Of a stretch of 64,000 nucleotides of DNA, positions 53,286 through 62,705 are shown piece by piece. A model generated the notes under the pieces. That model was not told the DNA's origin. It was given only the letters and a program-made list of their open reading frames with translations, and did not search any database. This stretch comes from Promethearchaeota archaeon (GTDB lineage: Archaea > Asgardarchaeota > Lokiarchaeia > Sigynarchaeales > SOKP01), in the NCBI GenBank assembly GCA_013375495.1, contig JABXKC010000018.1, positions 10,161 to 74,160 of the forward strand, written 5' to 3'. Positions within the stretch are counted from its first letter, which is position 1; each line of letters opens with the position of its first letter. A program made the position numbers and the translations under genes.

Positions 53286-54734
53286 TTGTACGTAAAAAAT
53301 CGATTACAATTAACTCCTAGCAACATTAAGGAAGAATCGTTATCGTTACGAAAAATAGGATTGAATTCTTTAGAGTTAGCTCTTAGTTCAGTTGAACCAA
53401 AAAAATTAATACAAAATACCGTTAACATTGTTAAAAATAATTTCATAATTCGCAACGATACGTTTGATCTTAATACCTTTAGAGAAATTTTAGTTATAGG
53501 TGGTGGGAAAGCTTCCGCACAAATGGCTCTAACCATCGAAGAACTTCTAAAAAAATACCCTAAGATTAATTACAAAGGATTGATCAATATCCCAAATAGT
53601 CTAAACATAAAAAGTCATTCTGTTTCAAGTAAGATAAGAATGAATTTAGCTTCTCATCCAATACCCGATGAAAGTGGATTTACTGGTACAAAAATTATGT
53701 TTAACCATATCGAAAATACAACTAAAGACGATTTAATTATATTTTTATTATCTGGAGGCGGTTCTGCTCTATTAACTATGCCTGACCAAAATATAACCCT
53801 AGCAAATTTACAAGCAACTAATTCCCTATTACTAGCCTCCGGAGCATCAATTCACGAAATTAATACTGTCCGAAAACATCTATCCATCTTTAAAGGTGGA
53901 AATCTCGCAAAGAAAATTTATGATAGTAGTAAAGCGACAGTAATAACTCTTATAATATCAGATGTAGTCGGGAATAATCTAGAATCTATTGCATCTGGTC
54001 CTACCATTCCCGATATGACAACTTTTAGGGACGCTTACGATGTTTTAGAGAAATATCACCTGACATATAAGGTTCCTTCTTCGGTTAAACAACTTTTTGA
54101 ACGAGGAATGAACGATCCTACATTAAATAAGCCTTTAGACAACCCCAATTACTTTAAGAATGTTCACAACTATATAATTGGAAGCGTCGAGTCAAGCGTT
54201 AATGAAATATCTGATTACTTAAAGGAATTAGATTTTGCAGTTGATTATTTCTCAAAAGAAATTGAAGGAGAAGCTGCTATTTATGGAAAAGAATTATACA
54301 ATTTTATTTTTCATAAATTACAACATTTTGTCGAGAACTCCAAAAAACAGAAAGTTGCTTTGATAGGAACAGGAGAATTAACCGTAACAATAAAAGGGAA
54401 AGGTATTGGAGGGAGAAACCAAGAAATGTTATTAAATTTCCTTAATGATGTAAAGGATAAGAATATTGATTATAACTTTCTAATTATTGGAGTAAATCTC
54501 GATGGAATAGAGGGTAACAGTAAGGCTATGGGTGCTTTAGTAGACAATGTTCTCCTGACCCAATTAATTAAAAATAACCTTGATTTTGAGAGATATCTAA
54601 ACAATAACGATTCAAATAGCTTTTTTAAAATTCTGAATGGCGAAATTATAACCGGGGCTACGGGTATTAATGTAAATGATTTACTTTTTATTTTAATAGA
54701 TCTTAACAATAATACCAATTCTACAAAAAAATAA
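53286..54734 (+). CDS. Glycerate 2-kinase (MOFRL family)
   Basis: The protein has 482 residues. VIGGGKASAQMALTIEELL, FLLSGGGSALLTMP and INTVRKHLSIFKGGNLAK belong to the glycerate-kinase N-terminal part (kinase fold), and the MOFRL-type C terminus ends with GTGELTVTIKGKGIGGRNQEMLL. It phosphorylates glycerate to 2-phosphoglycerate in the modified Entner-Doudoroff or serine pathway. The start is TTG. No neighbouring pathway genes are present. Confidence 0.9.
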   Translation: MYVKNRLQLTPSNIKEESLSLRKIGLNSLELALSSVEPKKLIQNTVNIVKNNFIIRNDTFDLNTFREILVIGGGKASAQMALTIEELLKKYPKINYKGLINIPNSLNIKSHSVSSKIRMNLASHPIPDESGFTGTKIMFNHIENTTKDDLIIFLLSGGGSALLTMPDQNITLANLQATNSLLLASGASIHEINTVRKHLSIFKGGNLAKKIYDSSKATVITLIISDVVGNNLESIASGPTIPDMTTFRDAYDVLEKYHLTYKVPSSVKQLFERGMNDPTLNKPLDNPNYFKNVHNYIIGSVESSVNEISDYLKELDFAVDYFSKEIEGEAAIYGKELYNFIFHKLQHFVENSKKQKVALIGTGELTVTIKGKGIGGRNQEMLLNFLNDVKDKNIDYNFLIIGVNLDGIEGNSKAMGALVDNVLLTQLIKNNLDFERYLNNNDSNSFFKILNGEIITGATGINVNDLLFILIDLNNNTNSTKK

Positions 54735-54772
54735 AAATTTAAACGAAAATGATTATAAGTTTATTGATAAAA

Positions 54773-54931
54773 ATGAGTTCTAACCTTATGAATACTTGCC
54801 CAGTATGCGGATACACTTTTCGGAATGAAAATTTGAAACCAAAAAAGAAGAAAATTGTTTGTCCTATGTGTAATTATCAATTTAAGGAACCCAACATACC
54901 TCCTGAAGGATTAGATGAGTTCCTATTTTGA
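54773..54931 (+). CDS. Small zinc-ribbon protein
   Basis: From ATG 54773 the protein has 52 residues with two Cys pairs: TCPVCGY and VCPMCNYQF, spaced by a basic hairpin (NLKPKKKKI). This is a compact four-Cys zinc ribbon. An alternative ATG, five codons later, begins at MNTCPVC. It follows the glycerate kinase closely and could be co-transcribed. Confidence 0.65.
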   Translation: MSSNLMNTCPVCGYTFRNENLKPKKKKIVCPMCNYQFKEPNIPPEGLDEFLF

Positions 54932-55081
54932 TTTTTTAGCGACAAAAATGTTAAAGAAGTAAGTTTATAATCGTTTTAACTTTTTGTAAAAGAATCTTTT
55001 TTAACTATCGAGAGTTAAATTATTATTAATCCATAGATATAAATGGATATTTATGAAAATTTAAAAATATGGTAATCAAAC

Positions 55082-57259
55082 ATGGCACGTAAAAAAGAAA
55101 AAAGGACACGAGAAGAACCCAAACCAAGATATGGTTTTGCTGCTGAAGAATTAGCTGAGGAAAAGCTGGCTGAGGGTCTGAAAAGGTCTGAATTAGACGA
55201 GGGTAAAGTAACATTAGTTGATCGAGATATTTCTACTCCAGTAATCGAAACCTACGACGCAACTACAGGTGAATTAGAAGGGTCAATATTACTTAAAAAT
55301 GGAAATCGCGAAGGTTTAACTGGTTTAGTAAAAATCGTTGAAAATGTTGATGTAGAATTAGATCACGATTCTAATATAAATTCCATTAATTTTAAAGGAA
55401 AATTAAACGTGGAAAATCAATCTAAAAAAGATCGATTATGGGACATTGATTTATCACTCAAAAATATCGATACAACAAGTCTTAAATCGAAAGACATTAA
55501 GATAAGAGAACTTGGAATTGATAAAAATACCAATACTTATTCAGAAGATTTCGTAATTAAAGAAGAAATCAAAAATCTCCTTTTAATTCAAGAATATGTT
55601 AATACTCTTCCTGAAGCGGATGGTGTTTTAAACATTAGAGACATTGAAACTAATTTATTACAAGCTAAAGACAAAACCAGTAAAGCTGGAGCTAAAGTGA
55701 AAGAAAGAGTAGCACCTGTTGAAAAAGAAGAAGAAGAAGAGGAAGAGGAAGAGGAAGAGGAAGAAGAAGAGGAGGAAGATGATTCCTTTGAAGATGGAGG
55801 AACTTCCTCGGATGAGTTTTCGTTACAATCTTTTGGTATCTCTATTGACAAAGAGAATACGGTTACATTTGCAATCGCTATGAGAAGTTTATTCGAAAAA
55901 CCAATAAAGAATGTTAAAGTTGTGAAGAATATTCCTGGCGATTTTAGCAATCCGGTTATAAGAGATACTTCAGTAGGGCGCGCAGATGTCGAAGGGAAAA
56001 CAGTTGTGTGGAATATAGAAAAATTGATGCCAGAGCAAACTGCGTTATTAAAATTTACTTGCAGCATCATGGTAACTGACATTACAAAGAGAAAAACAGG
56101 TACTATAGATGTAACCTATGAGGCAGCATCTTCTTTTGCTGAAGGTTTAGATATCGATAAATACGATGCGTATACCAGAAACAAATTTTATGTTGATACA
56201 GTAGAGAGAGACGAAGAACCTGGTGTGTGGGATTGTAAACTGGTTTTTGAAAATCCGTCTGAATTTATCATTCAATTATTTAACGCAGATGTATATTCCC
56301 CAGAAAACGAATCAGTCAAATTTGTTGACATCGATCCGAAAGATGTTCCATTATTACCTGCCGGCGCACAATGGCATTCTAGAATATGGAAGTTTGAATC
56401 CGAAGAATATCCTGCTTTTAGAAAGAAACTTGAATTTCGAGTTATGCCTGATTTCCAAACTTCAGTTTATGGAACTGCTACAATTTCAGATGTAATATTA
56501 GAAATTGCTAGCATAACTGGTGACATGGAATACGATATCGATCAAGTTCCTACCTACAAAGAGAAAGATGTAATTGCAACCTTGAAAATGGTCAACAATG
56601 GTTCTGCTCCCTTGAACGAGGTAACAATTGTTCAACAGTATTTCACTAACGAATATCAACCTCCTAAGGCGAATGAAATAAAATTATTATGGGATGGAAG
56701 TGAAATAGACCTCAATTCAGGAGCAGTTAATTTCGACGGAAGCGTGTTTAAAATCTCACTTAAGGACCTTAGAAACTCAAGTAATGGAATGCTTATGCCA
56801 GATTCTTCTTTAGAATTTCAGTATCCGATTCATTGTGTTAATCCTGCCCAAGATTCTAAATTCGAATCCGAAATCGTGTATTTTACTAATACATTCCCTG
56901 TTTCACAGGAATTAGAGTTTAGACCAGAAGTACCTGTAATAGAAGCTCTACACCTGAGAAGAAGATTCAGAATTGGAAAGGAAGTCCTTCCAATCGGTGC
57001 TTTAGGCAATTATGAAATAATTTTAACATTGGAGAATATTGGTACTGCACCTCTTCAGAAGCTTGTTTTGATGGACAAGGTCCCAGATAGCTTTGAGTAC
57101 TCTGATTATTCAATGAAACCCGAGATCACAGACGAAGTAGGACAAGATACGCTCAAGTGGACAATTGACAAACTAATGGCTGAAGAAAAAATCGAAATCA
57201 CTTATAAAATTAGTGGTACTGGCGCTTACAGTCCAAGCGACGCCCAACTTGGTTTATAA
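55082..57259 (+). CDS. Cytosolic poly-Glu protein with beta-sandwich repeats
   Basis: The protein has 725 residues and no signal peptide. Residues 1-180 are acidic/beta-rich. A run of 17 Glu (GAA/GAG codons) lies near 220, followed by an acidic, Gly/Ser-rich linker. The remaining 470 residues hold several beta-sandwich modules with a recurring layout: a NVKVVKNIPGDF-type strand, later VVWNIEKLMPEQTALLKFTC, and finally LKWTIDKLMAEEKIEITYKI. This resembles DUF11-type extracellular repeats or clathrin-adaptor mu-homology modules, but neither fit is decisive. It is followed at about 140 bases by the propeller gene. Confidence 0.65.
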   Translation: MARKKEKRTREEPKPRYGFAAEELAEEKLAEGLKRSELDEGKVTLVDRDISTPVIETYDATTGELEGSILLKNGNREGLTGLVKIVENVDVELDHDSNINSINFKGKLNVENQSKKDRLWDIDLSLKNIDTTSLKSKDIKIRELGIDKNTNTYSEDFVIKEEIKNLLLIQEYVNTLPEADGVLNIRDIETNLLQAKDKTSKAGAKVKERVAPVEKEEEEEEEEEEEEEEEEEDDSFEDGGTSSDEFSLQSFGISIDKENTVTFAIAMRSLFEKPIKNVKVVKNIPGDFSNPVIRDTSVGRADVEGKTVVWNIEKLMPEQTALLKFTCSIMVTDITKRKTGTIDVTYEAASSFAEGLDIDKYDAYTRNKFYVDTVERDEEPGVWDCKLVFENPSEFIIQLFNADVYSPENESVKFVDIDPKDVPLLPAGAQWHSRIWKFESEEYPAFRKKLEFRVMPDFQTSVYGTATISDVILEIASITGDMEYDIDQVPTYKEKDVIATLKMVNNGSAPLNEVTIVQQYFTNEYQPPKANEIKLLWDGSEIDLNSGAVNFDGSVFKISLKDLRNSSNGMLMPDSSLEFQYPIHCVNPAQDSKFESEIVYFTNTFPVSQELEFRPEVPVIEALHLRRRFRIGKEVLPIGALGNYEIILTLENIGTAPLQKLVLMDKVPDSFEYSDYSMKPEITDEVGQDTLKWTIDKLMAEEKIEITYKISGTGAYSPSDAQLGL

Positions 57260-57402
57260 AAATTTAAACCACAATTTATTTTTTTTTCTATTATTTTAAA
57301 TTATCATAATCATTTAATAAGCTTGAAAGAACTTCTATATTTAAGATTAATAGAACATACATATGTATTTATTTGAATTAAATTCATAAAAGTTAATAGT
57401 TT

Positions 57403-59106
57403 GTGAGAATTAACATGTCAACGCTTAAAAAACGCTTCAATTTGAATTGGATGTTTGAATGTCCTGATGCTGTTTTAACTTGTTCAACTCTAAAATGTGG
57501 AGAAAAATCGTATATAGTATTTGGGGGGCACGATAAGACATTATACTTGATGGACGAAAATTTAAGCATTCTTGATAGTATTACTTTTGATGGATGGGTA
57601 AGAACTACGCATGCAGTAGATATCACAAATGATGGTTGCGAAGAAATACTCGTAGGTGCTGGAGATGGCAATTTCTTAGTAGTAAAACTGGTAAAAGGAA
57701 TAGATAAATTAGCGGGTATTATGAATTATAAATCTAAAGGTAAGGTTCTTTCCGTTATTGCTGGAGATTTTACTCGAGACAAAAACATTGAACTGATTTA
57801 TGGGAGTGAAGATAAAACTCTTAAGATTTTTGAAAATATAGATTCAACTGAACCAAAATTCACTCTCTATTACGATTCGTGGGTGACAGCGTGTACCTTA
57901 GATTATTTAAAATTACCTGATGTTGATACGCCAATTTATGGCTTATTGGCAGGTACTAAAAATGGTATGCTTCAATTAATTGAATTTAAAGAAGATAAAC
58001 CTGATATAGTTTGGCAAAAAGAATTAGGTTCCCAAATTAATACTATCGAAGTAGGCGATGTTTCTAATGATGGATATCACGAGATAGTGATTGGAACTGA
58101 CGATTCCTTAGTAAAAATATTTAATAGTAGTGGTGAGGAGCTAAAAACAATAAAAATCGAAGAAAGTCGCCCGATTTCCTTAAAAATTATAGATATTGAT
58201 GATGATAACGCCAAGGAAATTATTGTGGGATGTGCTGACGGCACGCTTAATATTTACCATAATCCTAAATTAGATTCGTTAGACATTGATTTAAAATGGA
58301 AGGCTTCTGCTTCAAATTCAATAAAAATGGTATCATCAATCGTCAATCCAGAAGATGGTAAGATAAATATTTTGTTTGGAGGGTACGATCGAAGTATAAG
58401 GTGCATAAGTGACCTCGAATGCGGTGAAACACCCCCTTTAGAAGTTCCAAATAATATAGCTATTCCGGAAACTCAAACAACAGGTGCAGAAGAAACGGTC
58501 GGCAAAGCAATCGTTTTTGAAACAGTACCAACAAACATTAGAGAATATATTTTCAAATATCTAATAGATAATAGAATTATCGAGGGAATTGGAACGGAGT
58601 TAGAGAAAAGAGGATATCTTACCGATAGTGTTGTCGAAGAATTCCAACGAATGATTTCAGAAAAGGTTGATTCTTACGAAAAAATTACCTACTCTGTCTG
58701 GACATTACCAGAAGATCAAGTTGGCGAAGGTGGTACCACCGGAGCACCAACTGAAGCACCCGTGAAAAAAGGTAAGAAAATTAAACCAGTTGTTATTGAA
58801 CAAGAAGTTCCAACTCAAAAAGGCGGAACGTTAATCAATGCCTTGAAAATGGATGTTAAAAAAGAAAAAGGCGATTCCAAGAAATCAGTAGCAGGTACTG
58901 CAGCAGAAGTGAACATTAAAACTATAATCATTGCTCATTTAGAAAAATTCAAATTAGTGTCTACAAAAACTAAACTGGTAGAAGACTTAGTCATACTTGG
59001 ATATGATAAAGATGTGGTAGAAAAACAAATAGATAAGTTACGAATGGAAGGAGTGCTCCTTTATTCTCGATCAGAACCAAAAGGGTGGAGTTTAGGGACT
59101 CACTAA
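57403..59106 (+). CDS. Beta-propeller protein with C-terminal winged helix
   Basis: The protein has 567 residues. Residues about 15-345 are seven-bladed-propeller-like, each blade with a strand ending in an I-x-x-G-x-x-D/D-G-x-x-x-I/L pattern: DITNDGCEEILVG, DVSNDGYHEIVIG, DIDDDNAKEIIVG (FG-GAP/VCBS-like). A helical region (about 370-420), a Pro/Gly-rich linker and a winged-helix-like end (about 495-560) follow. Similar propellers occur in BBSome and coat proteins, but no signature allows an exact family. Start is GTG or ATG at 57415. Confidence 0.72.
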   Translation: MRINMSTLKKRFNLNWMFECPDAVLTCSTLKCGEKSYIVFGGHDKTLYLMDENLSILDSITFDGWVRTTHAVDITNDGCEEILVGAGDGNFLVVKLVKGIDKLAGIMNYKSKGKVLSVIAGDFTRDKNIELIYGSEDKTLKIFENIDSTEPKFTLYYDSWVTACTLDYLKLPDVDTPIYGLLAGTKNGMLQLIEFKEDKPDIVWQKELGSQINTIEVGDVSNDGYHEIVIGTDDSLVKIFNSSGEELKTIKIEESRPISLKIIDIDDDNAKEIIVGCADGTLNIYHNPKLDSLDIDLKWKASASNSIKMVSSIVNPEDGKINILFGGYDRSIRCISDLECGETPPLEVPNNIAIPETQTTGAEETVGKAIVFETVPTNIREYIFKYLIDNRIIEGIGTELEKRGYLTDSVVEEFQRMISEKVDSYEKITYSVWTLPEDQVGEGGTTGAPTEAPVKKGKKIKPVVIEQEVPTQKGGTLINALKMDVKKEKGDSKKSVAGTAAEVNIKTIIIAHLEKFKLVSTKTKLVEDLVILGYDKDVVEKQIDKLRMEGVLLYSRSEPKGWSLGTH

Positions 59107-59113
59107 TTTTCTT

Positions 59114-59551
59114 TTACGCAAAAATAAACTCTTTTATATCATTTTGAAAAGATTCGAATTGATTAACTTCTGAAAGATCTTTATTACCATACCTAGAAAT
59201 AAATAGAGTTAAAATAGGATCGATTTTTTGAAGAAATTTTTTAACAAACTTATCGGCGTCTTTCTTCTTTTTATCTACCAATCCATATAAAATGATTGGC
59301 TCTTTATAATCACAATCAGCGTCTTGTATTTCATAAGCCCTGAAAATAAATAAGATATTACTAGATTCTAAATATTCTAAAGATAAGTTGTTGAAGGCAT
59401 TCTTGGCAAACATAGTAATGGCTGAAATAAAGCTCCCTCTCAAATCTTTGTTAGCTTTGTTAAGTTTTTCGTCATTTTCAATTTTCTTAAACTCACAATT
59501 GACTAAAATAAATCCACGAAAAACAATACCAATCTCGTATAGTTCTTTCAT
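59114..59551 (-). CDS. Longin-like small protein
   Basis: The protein has 145 residues with an Asgard longin-like plan: strand MKELYEIGIVFRGFILVNCEF, helix GSFISAITMFAKNAF, strands YLESSNILFIFRAYEI and IILYGLVDKKKK, then a long helix through ADKFVKKFLQKIDPILTLF. Longin or roadblock folds bind GTPases. It converges on the propeller gene with 7 bases between their ends. The assignment is by pattern. Confidence 0.55.
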   Translation of the reverse strand: MKELYEIGIVFRGFILVNCEFKKIENDEKLNKANKDLRGSFISAITMFAKNAFNNLSLEYLESSNILFIFRAYEIQDADCDYKEPIILYGLVDKKKKDADKFVKKFLQKIDPILTLFISRYGNKDLSEVNQFESFQNDIKEFIFA

Positions 59552-59650
59552 TTTTACTTCTTTGATATTTATTAGAAAGAGTTCTAAATTAACCCTAATA
59601 AACTTATAAAAATATACATATTTATTGTTAATCTAAAATTTCAAAAAAAA

Positions 59651-60472
59651 TTATGATCCTCCATAGTTTTCAGGTTTGTTTTTTAGAATAATAGCTTCTT
59701 CAGGACATTCTGAGACGCATAAACCGCAACCAAAACAATAGTCTTGATTAAAATTTAACTTATTATTAACGAGTTTCCTTGCTCCGAAGTTACATCTGTG
59801 CTCACAAATTCCGCAGTTAGTGCATTTATTCAGATTCGTATGAGCGTTAAAATCGCTTTTTATCATCTGAGGGGATCCACTCTTTAAGAATTTGTTCATA
59901 ATAACACAACAACATGGACAACAATTACATACTACATAATAGAACAATGGATTAGGAAAATAAACAATCTGGTGGACTAATCCTCGTCTGTCGCTTTCTT
60001 CTAAAAGCTGTTTTATCTCACTTTTTGATACTTTAACTAAATTTTCGGATTTATAGGGAATTTCGCGCAGTGATTTTCCAAAACCTATATGGATACAGGT
60101 TTTAATCGGGTGGTCGCAATTTGGTGTTTCTGAATGTTTTCTTTGCGTTTCTCTACAATAACAATTAGAAATACCGGTAACTTTTGACCTGCTTAGAAGC
60201 GCTAAAATCTCCTGGGATGGAAGGAACTTAGTTTCAATATCTAAGTTTGCATTCAAAGGAATAACTTTTCCACCCCATCTACTCTTAAAGATGTATCGAT
60301 TCGCTATTTCAAACGAGTTGATGTTTAGCTTGGTGTCAAAAAACCTCAAAATTTCGAGTATAAAATATTCAAAGACTCCAAAAATAAACGATAGAATTTT
60401 GCCTATAGTGGGTACTCTGTCTAAAAGACTATCAAATTTAGCGTGGAAATATCTATAAGGAAAAGTTGCCAT
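59651..60472 (-). CDS. Iron-sulfur protein with two ferredoxin-type clusters
   Basis: The protein has 273 residues. The C-terminal ferredoxin part (about 210-270) has CTNCGICEHRCNFGA and CFGCGLCVSECPEEA, which give two [4Fe-4S] centres. The N-terminal 200 residues contain unusual Cys motifs (NCYCRET, VVCNCCPCCCVIM) in a domain known in anaerobes but without described activity. It could pass electrons to an oxidoreductase; none is adjacent. Confidence 0.85.
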   Translation of the reverse strand: MATFPYRYFHAKFDSLLDRVPTIGKILSFIFGVFEYFILEILRFFDTKLNINSFEIANRYIFKSRWGGKVIPLNANLDIETKFLPSQEILALLSRSKVTGISNCYCRETQRKHSETPNCDHPIKTCIHIGFGKSLREIPYKSENLVKVSKSEIKQLLEESDRRGLVHQIVYFPNPLFYYVVCNCCPCCCVIMNKFLKSGSPQMIKSDFNAHTNLNKCTNCGICEHRCNFGARKLVNNKLNFNQDYCFGCGLCVSECPEEAIILKNKPENYGGS

Positions 60473-60584
60473 ATTAATAAATCGAAACTACTGTTAAATT
60501 AAGGGAGAGAATTATGTAACCAATTTAATTATTATTCTTTGATGATTTATGATATAATAATATCGATAGAATTGTAGATTTGGA

Positions 60585-61802
60585 ATGAAACCAATTAAGT
60601 TATATTCTAATAGAGAGTCAAGGAATCAATCAAGTGAAAGAACTTCTATAGAATTTATGTCCCAAAATATATCTCGAAGAGTGAGAAAATTTCATCAAAG
60701 TTTTCCCAATTATCAATCAACACCTCTTCATTCTTTAAATAATTTAGCTAATCAAATCAATGTAGATAAAATTTGGGTTAAAGACGAGTCTTTTAGATTT
60801 GGATTAAATGCGTTCAAAGTCTTAGGGGGGTCCTATGCAATTGGTTTTTATATAAGCAGTAAGATTGGAGTAGATATTAGTGATTTATCATTTGAGTTGT
60901 TGAAATCTCCAGAGTATAAAGAAATTATCGGACCTATTACTTTTGTTACGGCGACAGATGGGAATCACGGGCGAGGTGTTGCATGGAGTGCTAATGAACT
61001 AGGGCAGAAAGCGGTAGTGTTCATGCCTAAAGGATCCTCGAAATTCAGAGTTAATAATATTAGAAAAGAAAACGCAAAAGTTATTGTGACAGACGAATAC
61101 TACGACGAAACAGTTAAAATGGCAGCAAACTTTGCGGCAGAAAACAACGACATATTGATTCAAGATACTGCCTGGGAAGGTTATGTTGAAATTCCTACTT
61201 GGATTATGCAAGGGTATTCTACTTTAATTGATGAAATCCTAGAACAACTGAAAACGCAAGGAGATTTAATGCCAACTCATGTGTTCTTACAAGCTGGAGT
61301 TGGTTCTTTAGCTGCAGCAATTCAAGGATACTTATCGAATAAATTTGACGATGAAAGCCCATTATCGATTATTATCGAGCCTCATAACGCGGCATGTTTG
61401 TATAAATCAGCGAAAATAGGGGATTCAAATCCACATTCGGTTGAAGGAACATTATCTACCATAATGGCAGGTCTCGCTTGCGGCAAGCCTAACATCATTG
61501 CCTGGAATGTGTTAAGAGATTACTCTGATTTTTTCATTTCTTGTTCAGACGAAATTGCTGCAAAAGGCATGAGAATTTTAGGGAATCCCCTATTAAACGA
61601 TCCTAAAATAATATCAGGAGAATCGGGAGCAGTAGGATTAGGTCTATTGGTCGAAATACTTAAGAACGATTTATATTACGATCTTAGAGAAAAATTGAAC
61701 TTATCCAAAGAATCTCGAATTTTAGTTTTCAGTACTGAGGGTGACACCGATCCAGATCATTATAGAAAAGTAGTATGGGATGGAAAATACTCTTCTCGTT
61801 AG
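60585..61802 (+). CDS. dpaL: Diaminopropionate ammonia-lyase
   Basis: The protein has 405 residues, the usual length. PLP binds Lys78 in RFGLNAFKVLGGSYA; VTATDGNHGRGVAWSANELG is the phosphate/PLP loop and AAWEGY-like QDTAWEGYVEIP is a family marker. The enzyme turns 2,3-diaminopropionate into pyruvate and two ammonia. An ornithine-cyclodeaminase-family gene is found downstream but on the other strand. The family also has threonine/serine dehydratase relatives, but the features above favour DpaL. Confidence 0.87.
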   Translation: MKPIKLYSNRESRNQSSERTSIEFMSQNISRRVRKFHQSFPNYQSTPLHSLNNLANQINVDKIWVKDESFRFGLNAFKVLGGSYAIGFYISSKIGVDISDLSFELLKSPEYKEIIGPITFVTATDGNHGRGVAWSANELGQKAVVFMPKGSSKFRVNNIRKENAKVIVTDEYYDETVKMAANFAAENNDILIQDTAWEGYVEIPTWIMQGYSTLIDEILEQLKTQGDLMPTHVFLQAGVGSLAAAIQGYLSNKFDDESPLSIIIEPHNAACLYKSAKIGDSNPHSVEGTLSTIMAGLACGKPNIIAWNVLRDYSDFFISCSDEIAAKGMRILGNPLLNDPKIISGESGAVGLGLLVEILKNDLYYDLREKLNLSKESRILVFSTEGDTDPDHYRKVVWDGKYSSR

Positions 61803-61904
61803 GTTAATTTATATAGTGCAAACTGATAATTTTTTAAACAAATAGTATTTTATTAAACTTATTCTAGATTATTTTTATTATATTTTTCAAATGTGATTAG
61901 ACTT

Positions 61905-62150
61905 ATGTCTCAAGAAAGTGAAACGCGTTTTTGTCCATATTGTGGTATTAAACTCAAGCATCCATATTGGGAGCATATTCAATCAGAACACCCCGAACGA
62001 TACACGCAAAAAGAAACTTGGGTAAAACTTTATCAAGATTATAGAAATCTTGGAATGGACGAGAAAATTTCGTTAACTGTTATCTCTGAATTGTTTAATG
62101 CAACGATAGATGAGATCAAATCTTTCTTGAAGGACAAGAAAGTTCTTTAG
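61905..62150 (+). CDS. Small C2H2 zinc-finger-like protein
   Basis: From ATG 61905 the protein has 81 residues. It starts with FCPYCGIKLKHPYWEHIQSEHP, a C-x2-C-x10-H-x4-H pattern like a C2H2 zinc finger. The remaining 45 residues are helical (HTH-like: ISLTVISELFNATIDEIKSFL). It could bind DNA or another protein. It follows the DpaL gene by about 100 bases. Confidence 0.65.
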   Translation: MSQESETRFCPYCGIKLKHPYWEHIQSEHPERYTQKETWVKLYQDYRNLGMDEKISLTVISELFNATIDEIKSFLKDKKVL

Positions 62151-62244
62151 TCTTATTTTTAATTCTTGAAACTACAAGTAATTAATATCTTATAAAAATA
62201 AATTGAAAAATAGTAAAAAATACTTTAATAATAAACTGTTTTAA

Positions 62245-62532
62245 TTAGAATTCTTCCTCGTCTTCTTCTAAGAGTCCAGCTTGTTTCAACAAATCCTCAA
62301 CGCTATCCCGCATTTTCATAACTTGCTCGTTTTCTGTCAGTTTAAGATTATCAATAACAGTATCAGAAAATCCCATGAATTGTTTGATCGATTGGCTAGA
62401 GAATTCTTTAATTTTCTCTGATGTGTCTTCAATGAATTCCTTACCGCTTTCACCAAATGCCCCTCCAACGAAATCTACAAATGCGGTATTCAGTTTGTCC
62501 AAGAGATTTTCCTTCTTTTCTTCTTCACTCAT
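62245..62532 (-). CDS. Small acidic helical protein
   Basis: The protein has 95 residues, rich in Glu/Lys/Ser, with two or three amphipathic helices (LNTAFVDFVGGAFGESGKEF, IKEFSSQSIKQFMGFSDTV) and a very acidic tail EEDEEEF. It could be a membrane-surface or regulatory protein; no family is recognised. Confidence 0.6.
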   Translation of the reverse strand: MSEEEKKENLLDKLNTAFVDFVGGAFGESGKEFIEDTSEKIKEFSSQSIKQFMGFSDTVIDNLKLTENEQVMKMRDSVEDLLKQAGLLEEDEEEF

Positions 62533-62705
62533 TGCACTTTACCTTCCTTTTAATTGATTCAATATTTATTTCATTTTATTAATGATTATGCTTTAAATAA
62601 TTTTTTTAAATTCTTATATATATAGGTTATATTTTAACGAAACTAAGAACCTAACACTTTTTTAATTTCTTATTTAAAATTTCAAAAAGAATATGAAAAA
62701 ATGTA

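Noticed and set aside
55588..56082. Reverse-strand frame with a poly-Ser tract opposite the poly-Glu run
   Set aside because: It is a mirror of the GAA/GAG repeat (TTC/TCC read as Ser codons) inside a real gene.
55082..57259. Clathrin-adaptor mu-homology domain
   Set aside because: The strand pattern also fits the common DUF11 repeat, and there is no N-terminal longin in the chain, so I did not name it as an adaptor subunit.
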